A stretch of DNA of 64,000 nucleotides from CAZWKX01 sp964614095 (lineage in GTDB: Bacteria; Actinomycetota; Acidimicrobiia; Spongiisociales; UBA11373): positions 1 to 64,000 of the forward strand of contig CAZTJO010000005.1 of assembly GCA_964614095.1 (NCBI GenBank). Direction: 5' to 3'. Below are positions 7,628 through 16,364 of the stretch, piece by piece. Position 1 is the first letter of the stretch; each line of letters begins with the position of its first letter. Below the pieces are notes generated by a model that worked only from the letters and a program-made list of their open reading frames with translations, ran no database searches and was not told the DNA's origin. The translations under genes and the position numbers were made by a program.

Positions 7628-8974
7628 TCACAGAACCGTCGTCACCAGCTCCGCAAGCGGGCTGCGGACCGTCCGCTCCAGAATCACGTGCCCGAACAGA
7701 GCCGATCCCTTGAGTTTCTCGATGAGCGCGGCGGCGCCCCCAAACGGTGACACGTACGGATTGTCCAGCTGGGTGAAATCGCCGCACAGCACCACCTTGG
7801 CGTCGGCGGCAATGCGAGTCAGGATGACCTTGAGGGTCGGAAGCTCGAGATTCTGCGCCTCATCGATGATGACAAACTCGCCGGTGATGGACCGGCCCCG
7901 CAAGTAGGTGATGGCCGCCATGTCGAGCACATCCCGCTCCAGCAGCTCCTCGAGAGCGTGGCGCGCCGACGCCGGGTCACCCTCGGAAAAGAGGGCAAAC
8001 AGATTGTCGGTGATCGCCGCCATCCACGGTGCCAGCTTCTCATCGAGGTCTCCGGGCAGATACCCAAGCTCCTGATGGCCTACGGGTATCAGCGGCCGAT
8101 ACACCGCCACCTTGCGATACCGACCGGACTCGAGTACCTGCTCCAGGCCGGCGGCCAGGGCCAGGAACGTCTTGCCGGTGCCGGGCGGTCCCATAAGCGA
8201 GACGGCCGGGATATCGGGATTGAGCAACAACTCGAGGGCAAAGGCCTGCCGCAGGTTCTTGGATTCAATGCCGAAACAGCGGCGCGAACCGGGCACCCGC
8301 ACCACTACCGGCCGCGGAGACACATCCACAACCTGCCCAAGGGCAGAGTGGGAACCGGCTCCCTTCAACACTACAAACTCATTTTGATACAACACGGCGC
8401 CGGGCAACTCAGCCTTGCCGTCCGAGTAGAGGCGATCGATGACATCGGACCCCACCGCGATCTCGGCAACCCCCGAGTACGACTCATCCACAGCGACGGT
8501 GTCGGCCCGATAGTCCTGCACGTGCACCCCCAACTGCGCCGCCTTGATGCGGAGGGCGGCATCCCGTGTCACCAGCACCACCGAGGCCCCGCCGTCGGCA
8601 AGATTCAGGCACATCGAGAGCAGGCGATGATCCGGCGTGTGCGGATCGAGGATTTCGGGCAGCCGTTCCGAGGCCATTCCGTTCGGTTCGATACGCAACG
8701 ACCCACCCGACGGCAGACGCACCGGTTCGAGCATGCCCCCGGGACGGGAGGCCCCGTATTTCTCCAGAAGGCGAATGGCGCGCCGCGCATTGGCGCCGGC
8801 CTCGTCAATCCGAGCCTTCTGCCGATCGAGCTCCTCGACCACCACCAAAGGCAGCACCACATCGTGCTCCTCGAACATCAAGGGGGAGCCTGGATCCGCG
8901 ATCAAGACACAGGTGTCGAGCACGAAGGTTTGATGTGCGGCGACACTGCGGGGCACGGCACTCCACAGACTCAT
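7628..8974 (-). CDS. PIN-PhoH (PhoH2-type) ATPase/RNase
   Basis: The 448-residue protein fuses an N-terminal PIN nuclease domain (about residues 13-150, with FVLDTCVLIADP and conserved acidic residues in VVEELDRQK and TRDAALRIKA) to a C-terminal PhoH ATPase. The latter has Walker A GPPGTGKT, Walker B FVIIDEAQN and a sensor region KVVLCGDFTQLD. Characterised PhoH2 proteins unwind and cleave RNA. The frame stays open far upstream, antisense to gpsA; I chose ATG 8974 because the coding pattern begins there and it leaves an 81-bp divergent promoter region. Confidence 0.9.
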   Translation of the reverse strand: MSLWSAVPRSVAAHQTFVLDTCVLIADPGSPLMFEEHDVVLPLVVVEELDRQKARIDEAGANARRAIRLLEKYGASRPGGMLEPVRLPSGGSLRIEPNGMASERLPEILDPHTPDHRLLSMCLNLADGGASVVLVTRDAALRIKAAQLGVHVQDYRADTVAVDESYSGVAEIAVGSDVIDRLYSDGKAELPGAVLYQNEFVVLKGAGSHSALGQVVDVSPRPVVVRVPGSRRCFGIESKNLRQAFALELLLNPDIPAVSLMGPPGTGKTFLALAAGLEQVLESGRYRKVAVYRPLIPVGHQELGYLPGDLDEKLAPWMAAITDNLFALFSEGDPASARHALEELLERDVLDMAAITYLRGRSITGEFVIIDEAQNLELPTLKVILTRIAADAKVVLCGDFTQLDNPYVSPFGGAAALIEKLKGSALFGHVILERTVRSPLAELVTTVL

Positions 8975-9055
8975 GGAGCCGGCCGGCAAAAGCAAGGACC
9001 CGACGGTTCGGGCCGCGGCCGGCCGCCGACGGGCATCTTTGGCTAGCGTTGACTC

Positions 9056-10075
9056 ATGGCCGACGACATCAAACGCGCAGCCGTCATCGGGGCCGGCTCC
9101 TGGGGCACCGCCGCGGCCCGGCTGGCCGCCGCCCATGCCAAAGTCCATCTCTGGGCACGTGAGCCCGAGGTGGCAGACGCCATCACCAACCAAGGTGAGA
9201 ACACCATCTTCTTGCCCGGCTTCCCCATCCCCGATTCTCTGTCGTGCACCAACGACCTGGCACAGGCGCTCGACGGCGCTCAAGCAGTGATCATGGCCGT
9301 CCCGTCCCATGGGTTCCGGGCGGTGATCTCCGCCGCCGCACCTCACCTTCCCGAGGGGGTGCCTGTAGTCAGCCTCACCAAAGGCATCGAACAGGCCACG
9401 CTGCAGCGCATGACCGAGATCGTTGCCCAGGAGACCGGACACGACCCCGATCTCGTCGGAGTGCTCACCGGGCCCAACCTGGCGGTCGAAGTGGCCGCCG
9501 GGCAGCCGGCGGCCACGGTCATCGCAATGAACAACGAACCCGCCGCCGCCGCCATGCAGCGGCTCTTTATGGGACCGACCTTCCGCGTGTACACGAACCC
9601 CGATGTTGTGGGCTGTGAGTCGGCGGGAGCCCTGAAGAACGTGATGGCCCTGGCCGCCGGCATGGCCCACGGACTCGGCTACGGCGACAACTCGATTGCC
9701 GCACTGATCACCCGAGCGCTCGCCGAACTCACCCGTCTCGGCGTCGCCATGGGGGGTCGGCCGCTCACATTCGCCGGCCTGGCCGGAATGGGCGACCTTG
9801 TCGCCACCTGCACCAGTCCGAAGAGCCGGAACCGGCGAGTCGGCGTCGCCCTCGGAGAAGGTCAGAAGCTCGACAAAATAATCGCCGAGATGAACATGGT
9901 GGCCGAAGGGGTCAAGACCACCGCTGCCGTTCTCGAGCTTGCCGACCGGCACGACATCGAAATGCCCATCGCCGGGCTGGTCGGCGAGGTCCTCTGCGAG
10001 AACATGGCCCCCGCCGACATGGTGAACCACCTGATGAGCCGGGCGGCCAAGGCCGAACTCCACGGCATCGACTGA
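9056..10075 (+). CDS. gpsA: NAD(P)+-dependent glycerol-3-phosphate dehydrogenase
   Basis: It reduces dihydroxyacetone phosphate to sn-glycerol-3-phosphate, the backbone for phospholipids. The 339-residue protein has the Rossmann loop IGAGSWGTAAARLAA (about residues 9-23), NTIFLPGFPIP for substrate binding, VVSLTKGIE, the catalytic Lys region GALKNVMALAAGMAHGLGYGDNSIAALITR, and GLAGMGDLVATCTSPKSRNRRVG. All family blocks are intact and the length is normal. It is transcribed divergently from the PIN-PhoH gene. Confidence 0.96.
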   Translation: MADDIKRAAVIGAGSWGTAAARLAAAHAKVHLWAREPEVADAITNQGENTIFLPGFPIPDSLSCTNDLAQALDGAQAVIMAVPSHGFRAVISAAAPHLPEGVPVVSLTKGIEQATLQRMTEIVAQETGHDPDLVGVLTGPNLAVEVAAGQPAATVIAMNNEPAAAAMQRLFMGPTFRVYTNPDVVGCESAGALKNVMALAAGMAHGLGYGDNSIAALITRALAELTRLGVAMGGRPLTFAGLAGMGDLVATCTSPKSRNRRVGVALGEGQKLDKIIAEMNMVAEGVKTTAAVLELADRHDIEMPIAGLVGEVLCENMAPADMVNHLMSRAAKAELHGID

Positions 10076-10153
10076 TTTCCATATTCCCCAGCGCGGCTAC
10101 GGTGGGTGGCGGATCAAGTTTTGATGTCACGACTCCGATACGAGTAGGAAGTC

Positions 10154-11719
10154 ATGAGGCGCTCAATCCGCGACCGTCTCGCGGTAATCGCAGTATTTGT
10201 GCTGGTTTTGTCGTGTCTCGCCGCGGTCCCCGCAGCCGCCGCCGAGCCCACCCACAACTTCGGCGAAAAAGTCGACTACCCGCTCGTCTTTCCCGTGGAA
10301 GCCCCCGCCGGCACCGGTGGCCGCACCCACTTCTGGGATCCCAGGGCGTCGGGAATCCATCACGCCCAGGACATCATGGCCGACAAGATGACTCCGGTGT
10401 ATGCCGTGGCCGACGGCACGGTGCGCTACGTCAATTGGTCGTCGAATCCCAACGACCTCAACCCTGATCGTTGCTGCTCCCTCTCGATCACCCACGACGA
10501 CGGCTGGCGCTCCGTGTACATCCACCTGAACAACGACACCGAGGGCACCGACGACGGCGAGGGATGGGGTATTGCTCCCGGCATCCTGCCCGGTACCCAC
10601 GTGGAACGTGGACAGCTAATCGGGTGGGTGGGCGACTCCGGCAACGCCGAGAACACGCTGCCCCATCTTCACTTCGAGCTGATCGACTACTACGGCACCT
10701 ACGTGGACGGGTACAGGTCGCTGGTGCGCGCCCATGCGGCCCGTGGCTACTCGTGTGACGGTGTGAAGGCAACCCACGTCCCCACCAATGGTGGCCACAC
10801 CATCAGGGGCACCTCCTACGACGACGTCATCGTCGGCACTGATGATGCCGACAGGCTCCTCGGCCGCGGCGGCGACGATCTCATCTGCGGTAACGGGGGG
10901 GCCGACTACATCAACGGCGGAAGGGGCAGCGACGTCCTCTATGGAGGCGATGGACCCGACGTTCTCATCGGCCGCAGCGGCATCGATCAGCTCTACGGAG
11001 ACCTCGGCGATGATGTGGTGCGTGGAGGAAAGGGGGGCGACACCATCGATGGCGGCGCCGGCAACGATCACCTCTATGGCAACGGGGGCAGCGACACCAT
11101 CGATGGCGGCAGCGGCAACGACACGGTCCTCGGCAGAGGCGGCAACGACGTCATCAGTGGTGGCAGCGGGGACGATGTCCTCTACGGCGGAGGGGGCCAT
11201 GACGCCCTCAACGGAGAGGCCGACAACGACATCCTCGACGGCGGCAAACACATCGACACGCTCTTTGGCGCCGAAGGTGAAGATGTGCTTTTCGGCAACG
11301 ACGGGACCGATTCGCTGTACGCCTCGGCAGAGGCCGACACCTACAACGGCGGCGCCGGCACCGACACTCTGCTCTTCCTGCTCGTTGAGGGTTCGGTGAC
11401 CGTCGATCTCGCTGCGGGAAGCATCTCAGGCAGTGCCACCGGCACGATGACCGCGGTCGAGTGCGTGGTCGGCACCGAGGGGGACGACATCATCAACGGT
11501 GACGATGGTGCCAACAACATCGACGGCGCAGGCGGTGCCGACACCATCGCCGGCGGCGACGGCGCCGACCAGATCTACGGTGGAACCGGGGACGACATCA
11601 TCTTCGGCAACAACGACGATGACACTTGCGACGGCGGCGACGGTACCGATACATGTGACGGTGGTCCCGGCACCGACGTCTGTACGGCAGAGAACCTCAT
11701 CGCCTGCGAACCGAGCTAA
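10154..11719 (+). CDS. Secreted M23 (LytM) peptidase with RTX-type calcium-binding repeats, copy 1
   Basis: A Sec signal peptide (about residues 1-30, ending AAAA) leads to an M23 peptidase domain. The metal ligands sit in HHAQD (His69 and Asp73) and HLHFEL (His171, His173), with His124 in VYIHL. An insertion with a CC pair (Cys107/108) lies inside the domain. From about residue 215 to the end run hemolysin-type nonapeptides of the form GGxGxDxI/L, which bind calcium on export. M23 enzymes cut peptidoglycan peptide cross-links or other Gly-rich peptides. The next gene is a paralogue 54 bp downstream. Confidence 0.9.
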   Translation: MRRSIRDRLAVIAVFVLVLSCLAAVPAAAAEPTHNFGEKVDYPLVFPVEAPAGTGGRTHFWDPRASGIHHAQDIMADKMTPVYAVADGTVRYVNWSSNPNDLNPDRCCSLSITHDDGWRSVYIHLNNDTEGTDDGEGWGIAPGILPGTHVERGQLIGWVGDSGNAENTLPHLHFELIDYYGTYVDGYRSLVRAHAARGYSCDGVKATHVPTNGGHTIRGTSYDDVIVGTDDADRLLGRGGDDLICGNGGADYINGGRGSDVLYGGDGPDVLIGRSGIDQLYGDLGDDVVRGGKGGDTIDGGAGNDHLYGNGGSDTIDGGSGNDTVLGRGGNDVISGGSGDDVLYGGGGHDALNGEADNDILDGGKHIDTLFGAEGEDVLFGNDGTDSLYASAEADTYNGGAGTDTLLFLLVEGSVTVDLAAGSISGSATGTMTAVECVVGTEGDDIINGDDGANNIDGAGGADTIAGGDGADQIYGGTGDDIIFGNNDDDTCDGGDGTDTCDGGPGTDVCTAENLIACEPS

Positions 11720-11773
11720 TTCATCGGTAAATGGGGGTTAAGGCGGCTGCCGCGCCGGCCGATACCGCTTGCG

Positions 11774-13638
11774 ATGACTCCCAGACCCAGCCTCGGGATC
11801 AGCATGGGGCGCGCCGCGCTTGTTGTCGTGCTCGCCATTATCACCGCCACTGCGGGCGCCACGATCGCCGGCGCCGACGATGTTCCCTACATCGATCCAG
11901 AGATAACCGAGAGTCTGGAAGGCGTCTTCGACGATTCCGGTCGCAGCAACCCCGACGGCGAGCCCGGCCTCCCCCAGGCCGACGGCACCGCCGACAACGA
12001 CACCTCCCACTACTACGGCGAAGTCGTCGATTATCCGCTGGTGTTCCCCGTCGGCGGCGACGACTACTACTACGCCGACGACCAGTACATCGGGTTCTGG
12101 GCGTGCCGAGACGGGTGTGCACGAACCCACCACGCCATCGACATCATGACCGACAAGATGACCGAGATCTATGCAGTTGCCGACGGCACGGTCACCTGGC
12201 TCGGCACCAGGTGCTGCTCGGTGTTCCTGACCCACGACGACGGCTGGGAAACCTGGTACATCCACCTGAACAACGACACCGAGGGCACCGACGACGGGCT
12301 CGGCTGGGGCATCGCTCCGGGCATCGAGATCGGCACCCACGTGCAGGCGGGTCAGCTGATCGGGTGGGTCGGTGATAGTGGGAACGCCGAGGACACCGCG
12401 CCCCACCTGCACTTTGAGCTGTACGACCCGGCAGACGTCGTCGTCAATCCCTACAGGTCGCTGCGTGAGGCAGACGAGGCCCGCGGATTCTCNNNNNNNN
12501 NNNNNNNNNNNNNNNNNNNNNNNNNNNNNNNNNNNNNNNNNNNNNNNNNNNNNNNNNNNNNNNNNNNNNNNNNNNNNNNNNNNNNNNNNNNNTCGTCGTC
12601 AATCCCTACAGGTCGCTGCGTGAGGCAGACGAGGCCCGCGGATTCTCCTGCGATGGCCGTTTGGCCACCAGGATCGACACCAACGGCGACCATGTCGTCC
12701 TGGGTACCCCGCACAACGACGTGATCGTCGGTACCAACACCGCCGACTACCTGAACGGCCTCGGCGGCGACGACACGATATGCGGCGCCGGTGGAGATGA
12801 CACCCTCGCCGGCGGAGCAGGCAACGATTCCATCTGGGGAGGCGACGGCGCCGATTCCATCCTGGGTGGCGGCGGTGCCGACCTGCTGCACGGAGATGCC
12901 GGCGACGATGAGTTGAACGGGGCACGCGGCAATGATTCCATCTGGGGAGGCGACGGCGCCGATTCCATCCTCGGTGGCGGCGGAAGGGACCTGCTACACG
13001 GAGATGCCGGCAACGATCAGCTGAGCGGGTCGGGCGGCAACGACTCCATCTGGGGTGGTTCCGGCCATGATCTCCTGGACGGAGGCAACGGCCACGACTA
13101 CCTCACGGGGGACAGAGGCAACGACTCCATCTACGGAGGGGACGGCAACGACTGGCTCCACGGAAGGGCCGGACGAGATCTCCTCCATCCCGACGACGGC
13201 GACGATGTCGTCCTGGGCGGCCGCGGGCGGGACATCATCTACTCGACCTTGGGCCGCAACATCATCAACGGTGGCAAGGCGGTGGATACCGTCATCTACT
13301 CAGAGGCTCCCGCCCCGGTGGTCATCGACCTAGCCGCCGGCACCACCAGCGGCGCCGTAACCGACCTGCTCCGTCGGATCGAATGGATCCGGGGCTCCGG
13401 CTTCGACGACATCATCCGCGGCAGCGACCAGGCCGACACCCTCTTTGGAGCCGGCGGCAACGACCTAATCCTCGGCGGCAAGGGTGGCGACACGGTACAC
13501 GGGGACGCCGGCGACGACAATCTCAACGGCGGGCCCGGCGACGATTCGCTCTTCGGAGACGATGGTGAGGACGGCGCCGTCGGAGGCGCCGGCGTCGACA
13601 ACTGCTCGGCAGAGGTGACGGCAGGCTGCGAGTCCTAG
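11774..13638 (+). CDS. Secreted M23 peptidase with RTX-type repeats, copy 2 (interrupted by an assembly gap)
   Basis: This is a paralogue of the preceding gene: signal peptide, an extra acidic linker (residues 35-80), M23 ligands in HHAID (His119, Asp123) and HLHFEL (His211, His213), then RTX-like repeats. The frame runs into 100 N at 12493-12592. If the N run and one copy of the 55-bp duplication are removed, so that 12492 joins 12648, the frame continues through FSCDGRLATRID and reaches the stop at 13638. The result is 569 residues that align along their length with copy 1. The gene is therefore probably intact in the organism. Confidence 0.85.
12438..12647. repeat. Assembly gap: 100 N flanked by a perfect 55-bp duplication
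   Basis: Bases 12438-12492 and 12593-12647 are identical, and exactly 100 N lie between them. This is what remains when two contigs that overlap by an assembler k-mer length are scaffolded without merging. It is not a biological repeat; removing 155 bp restores one continuous reading frame. Confidence 0.92.
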
Positions 13639-13863
13639 ACGCGTATCTTCACGCGGCATAAGCACATAGCCGAACACCTTTGCGCCTTCTAGTCGGTGGG
13701 CAAACAACGCACCTGCCGCAGCCGACTTGCACCGACGGTACCGCTCCATCACCTCACTCGGCCCTCGATAGAGACCCTGGTCCACAGAAGATCGTCACCG
13801 CCCCCGGCACCCTCCCGGAGACAGTCAACACCCCCGAGTACAATGGTGTTGTCAGGGGGTTTT

Positions 13864-13938
13864 ATGAAGAAGCTGATCCTGCTGCTCCTTGTGGTCGCCG
13901 TGGCCATGCTCGTCGTCAAGCAGTTGACCGGCGAGTAG
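13864..13938 (+). CDS. 24-residue single-span membrane microprotein
   Basis: ATG at 13864 is preceded four bases upstream by AGGGGG, and a TACAAT hexamer at 13839-13844 could be its -10 element. The product starts MKKL, has a hydrophobic core of about 15 residues and ends KQLTGE: a minimal membrane peptide with a positive-inside N-terminus. A strong hairpin follows at 13961, so the unit promoter-SD-ORF-terminator looks complete. Function unknown. The short length means a chance ORF cannot be excluded. Confidence 0.5.
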   Translation: MKKLILLLLVVAVAMLVVKQLTGE

Positions 13939-13960
13939 CACCAGCCGATCACCCAACCTG

Positions 13961-13986
13961 CGATCTCCCCGCCGCCGGGGAGATCG
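13961..13986. terminator. Bidirectional terminator hairpin
   Basis: CGATCTCCCC (13961-13970) pairs perfectly with GGGGAGATCG (13977-13986) around a GCCGCC loop. It lies between the end of the 24-residue ORF and the stop of the convergent hydrolase gene, which it touches. Confidence 0.65.
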
Positions 13987-14904
13987 TCAATTCCTGGCCA
14001 GGAATGACAGGATCGCCGCGGCCAGCTCGTCGGCGTGGGTGAGCACCGCCTCATGACGGGCGCTGGCCAGCTCCACGACCTCAGCGTCGGACAGGAGAGC
14101 CGCGGTGCTTCGCTGCAGAGAGGCGGGGATGAGCTGGTCCTCGGTCGGGATAATGCAGAGCGTCGGCACTTCAAGAGATCCCACCCATGGCCTGGCGTCG
14201 AAACGATTGATGGCGAAAGCCGACTCGTAGTAAACGTCGGTATCCCGATCGAGCAGTTCCTCCCAAAGCCACGCGGCGTGTCGAGCCTCGACGGCTCCCA
14301 CCGACAAGAGGTAGCGGTGGACCACCCGCGGCACGGATACCGGGTCGAGGCGGGCCAGAGCCCGGCCGATTACCAACACCGCCGTGGCTAGCTGGCGCGG
14401 CGGCCACACCGGCTTCGCCGCCGTCGCTGCCAGCACCAAACGTTCGACTCGCGCCGGATGCCGCCGCGCCAGCTCCTGCGCCGTCATACCCCCCATCGAA
14501 TATCCAACAACCACAACTCGACCCAGGCCCACCGCATCGAGCACTGCGGCCACATCGTCGGCAAGATCCGCTATCTCGAACCGGCCCCGAATACGGTCGC
14601 TCTTGCCGTGGCCACGCAGGTCGATGGTCAGGACACGATGATCCTGCGCCAGCCGGGGCAAAACACGGTGCCACATGGCGAACGACGGATAGGCCCAGCC
14701 ATGCAGCAGCAGAACCGGGGTGCCGGAGAGGGGTCCCGCCTCACGAACAAAGAACTCGTGCTTGCCGGTGACCACGGTGTGCCCAGAAGGACCCGGCGGC
14801 CGGCTCTGGAGGCCCTCAAAACGCGGCGGCACTCGAGGGCCGAGAAGCCGCCACAGGCCCCAGCCTCCGAGTAGCGCCGCTGCCGTCTTGGTGAACCGTG
14901 CCAT
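13987..14904 (-). CDS. Alpha/beta-hydrolase
   Basis: The 305-residue enzyme has an N-terminal hydrophobic stretch (about residues 8-22, perhaps a membrane anchor), the oxyanion strand VLLLHGWAYP, the nucleophile elbow GYSMGG, an acid in IIPTEDQLIP and a C-terminal His in SARHEAVL. The pattern is that of the haloperoxidase/esterase group; the substrate is unknown. I prefer ATG 14904 to the GTG at 14937, which adds only a basic stretch. The gene follows selD on the same strand with a 57-bp gap. Confidence 0.82.
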   Translation of the reverse strand: MARFTKTAAALLGGWGLWRLLGPRVPPRFEGLQSRPPGPSGHTVVTGKHEFFVREAGPLSGTPVLLLHGWAYPSFAMWHRVLPRLAQDHRVLTIDLRGHGKSDRIRGRFEIADLADDVAAVLDAVGLGRVVVVGYSMGGMTAQELARRHPARVERLVLAATAAKPVWPPRQLATAVLVIGRALARLDPVSVPRVVHRYLLSVGAVEARHAAWLWEELLDRDTDVYYESAFAINRFDARPWVGSLEVPTLCIIPTEDQLIPASLQRSTAALLSDAEVVELASARHEAVLTHADELAAAILSFLARN

Positions 14905-14961
14905 GGCCCTGAGCCTAGGGCGAAGGATTTGTGGCACCGGGGCGTCGAAGACTCGGCGCGG

Positions 14962-16011
14962 TCAGGCCAGGCTGATCCGCCCGGCTGCCTCGTCGGTGAA
15001 CCGCCCTATCACCGCAGCCGCCGGAGTCTCCTCCGCCACTAGGCCGTCGAGGAGCTCATCCAGCCGATCGGGACCCACCGCGATCAGCAGCCCGCCGGAA
15101 GTCTGGGCGTCGGCCAGCAGCAGGCGCATCGTTGCATCGGCCACACCAAAGTCGGTGAAGGCCTCGGAATGGCTGAGATTGCGCAGGGTGCCGCCGGGCG
15201 CAGCACCCTCGGCGGCAAAGGTGGCTGCACCGGGCAGGATCGGCACCGACGCACAGAAGACCTCAACCCCGACACCGGCGCCACGGATCATCTCCTCAAG
15301 ATGGCCGAGCAAGCCGAAGCCGGTGACGTCGGTGGCAGCGCGGGCTCGGGCCCGGAGCATCGCTCGAGATGCCCCGGCGTTCAGGTGAGCCATGACCTCC
15401 ACCGCCCGTCGTCGATCCTGCGCCGAGATGGACCCGTTCTTGATGCCGGTGGCCAGCAGCCCGGTGCCTATCGGCTTGGTGAGCACGAGAGCGTCACCAG
15501 GCCGTGCACCGACGTTGGTGACGATCTCGTCGGGATGGGCCAGTCCGGTCACCGCCATCCCGTACTTCGGTTCACGATCGTCGATGGAATGTCCCCCGAC
15601 GAGCAGGCAGCCGGCCTCTGCAAGCACGGCAGCGCCACCGCACATGGTCTCACCGAGGATGCTGAAGGGAAGCGTGTCCCGCGGCCATCCCACGAGCTGC
15701 AACGCGGTAATCGGCCTGGCGCCCATGGCGTAGAGATCGGAGAGGGCATTGGCCGCGACAATGCGGCCCCAGTCGTATCCCTCGTCGGCGATCGGGCTGA
15801 AGAAGTCAACGCTCTGCACAAGTGCCAGATCATCCGCAAGGCGGAAGACGGCGGCGTCGTCACCACCATCGATGCCGACCAGCAGATCAGGATGCCGCAG
15901 AGCGGGCAGGTTGTCCAGATAGCGCAAGACCTGCGCCAGCTCGCCGGGAGCGAGCTTGCAGGCTCAGCCGGCGCCGTGCGAGTACCCGGTCAAGCGGATC
16001 TCTTCGCTCAC
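14962..16011 (-). CDS. selD: Selenide, water dikinase (selenophosphate synthetase), itself a selenoprotein
   Basis: SelD makes selenophosphate from selenide and ATP for selenocysteine and selenouridine synthesis. The recognisable body begins RYLDNLPAL and contains the ATP/Mg segments GGDDAAVFR, SVDFFSPIAD and GGHSIDD, and the TDVTGFGLLGHL motif. Translating through an in-frame TGA at 15964-15966 extends the N-terminus to GYSHGAG-U-ACKLAP, exactly where SelD carries its catalytic Cys or Sec; Sec is residue 16 and Lys19 follows. The GTG at 16011 has a perfect AGGAGGTGAT Shine-Dalgarno (16015-16024). Total 349 residues. Standard callers would start at 15927 and lose the active site. Confidence 0.93.
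15929..15966 (-). promoter_or_regulatory. Bacterial SECIS-like recoding stem-loop with Sec UGA codon
   Basis: Directly after the TGA (15964-15966), GCCTGC (15963-15958) pairs with GCAGGT (15934-15929), and after one bulged A, AGCTCG (15956-15951) pairs perfectly with CGAGCT (15943-15938). The apical loop is CTCCCGG, beginning 16 nt after the UGA. The position and shape fit a bacterial SECIS that recruits SelB. The exact loop identity needed by this organism's SelB is unknown. Confidence 0.75.
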
Positions 16012-16220
16012 GGCATCACCTCCTCCCGATTCCTTCTGATGGACCACTGCCGCGCCGACACGGCGGCGGGTCTTCGGCAGGTTACCGGTCGGCGGTGCCG
16101 CTATCCCCTGATCATCTCGCGAAATCCCAACCACCGCACGAATTGACCATCGATCAAAGTCCCCGCAGCCGGTACGTAAGCGCCTTTGAATACGTCGTCA
16201 AGATGGCTAGCATGATCCGA

Positions 16221-16316
16221 GGTGCCCTCGTGGCGCCCCACCCGCAGGTCCCCTTGCCCCCCTAGGGGGCCTGCACACCCACCGGGATCGGCCCGCGACG
16301 CAAGTCGCGGGCCGAT
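16221..16316 (+). promoter_or_regulatory. Structured 5' leader of mgtE with three hairpins
   Basis: Three hairpins follow one another. GGTGCC/GGCGCC is at 16221-16237. GCAGGTCCCC with GGGGGCCTGC (one G-U pair) spans 16244-16274. A 13-bp perfect stem with a GCAA tetraloop spans 16287-16316. The last could terminate or attenuate transcription before the mgtE start at 16365. I do not see the conserved segments of the M-box magnesium riboswitch, so the class is unknown. The rest of the 16012-16364 gap holds no gene that I recognise. Confidence 0.45.
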
Positions 16317-16364
16317 CTTCGATTGGTGCGCGCCGATCGTGTCGGTGCTTGAATCCGCATCGGC

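Noticed and set aside
8975..10063. Upstream extension of the PIN-PhoH frame antisense to gpsA
   Set aside because: This is the antisense shadow of a clear gpsA gene; the PIN domain begins right after ATG 8974.
12438..12647. Biological 55-bp direct repeat or inserted element
   Set aside because: The two copies abut a placeholder of exactly 100 N, and collapsing them restores the reading frame, so it is an assembly artefact.
16221..16316. tRNA-Sec (selC) next to selD
   Set aside because: The hairpins do not form a cloverleaf with a TCA anticodon and there is no CCA end.
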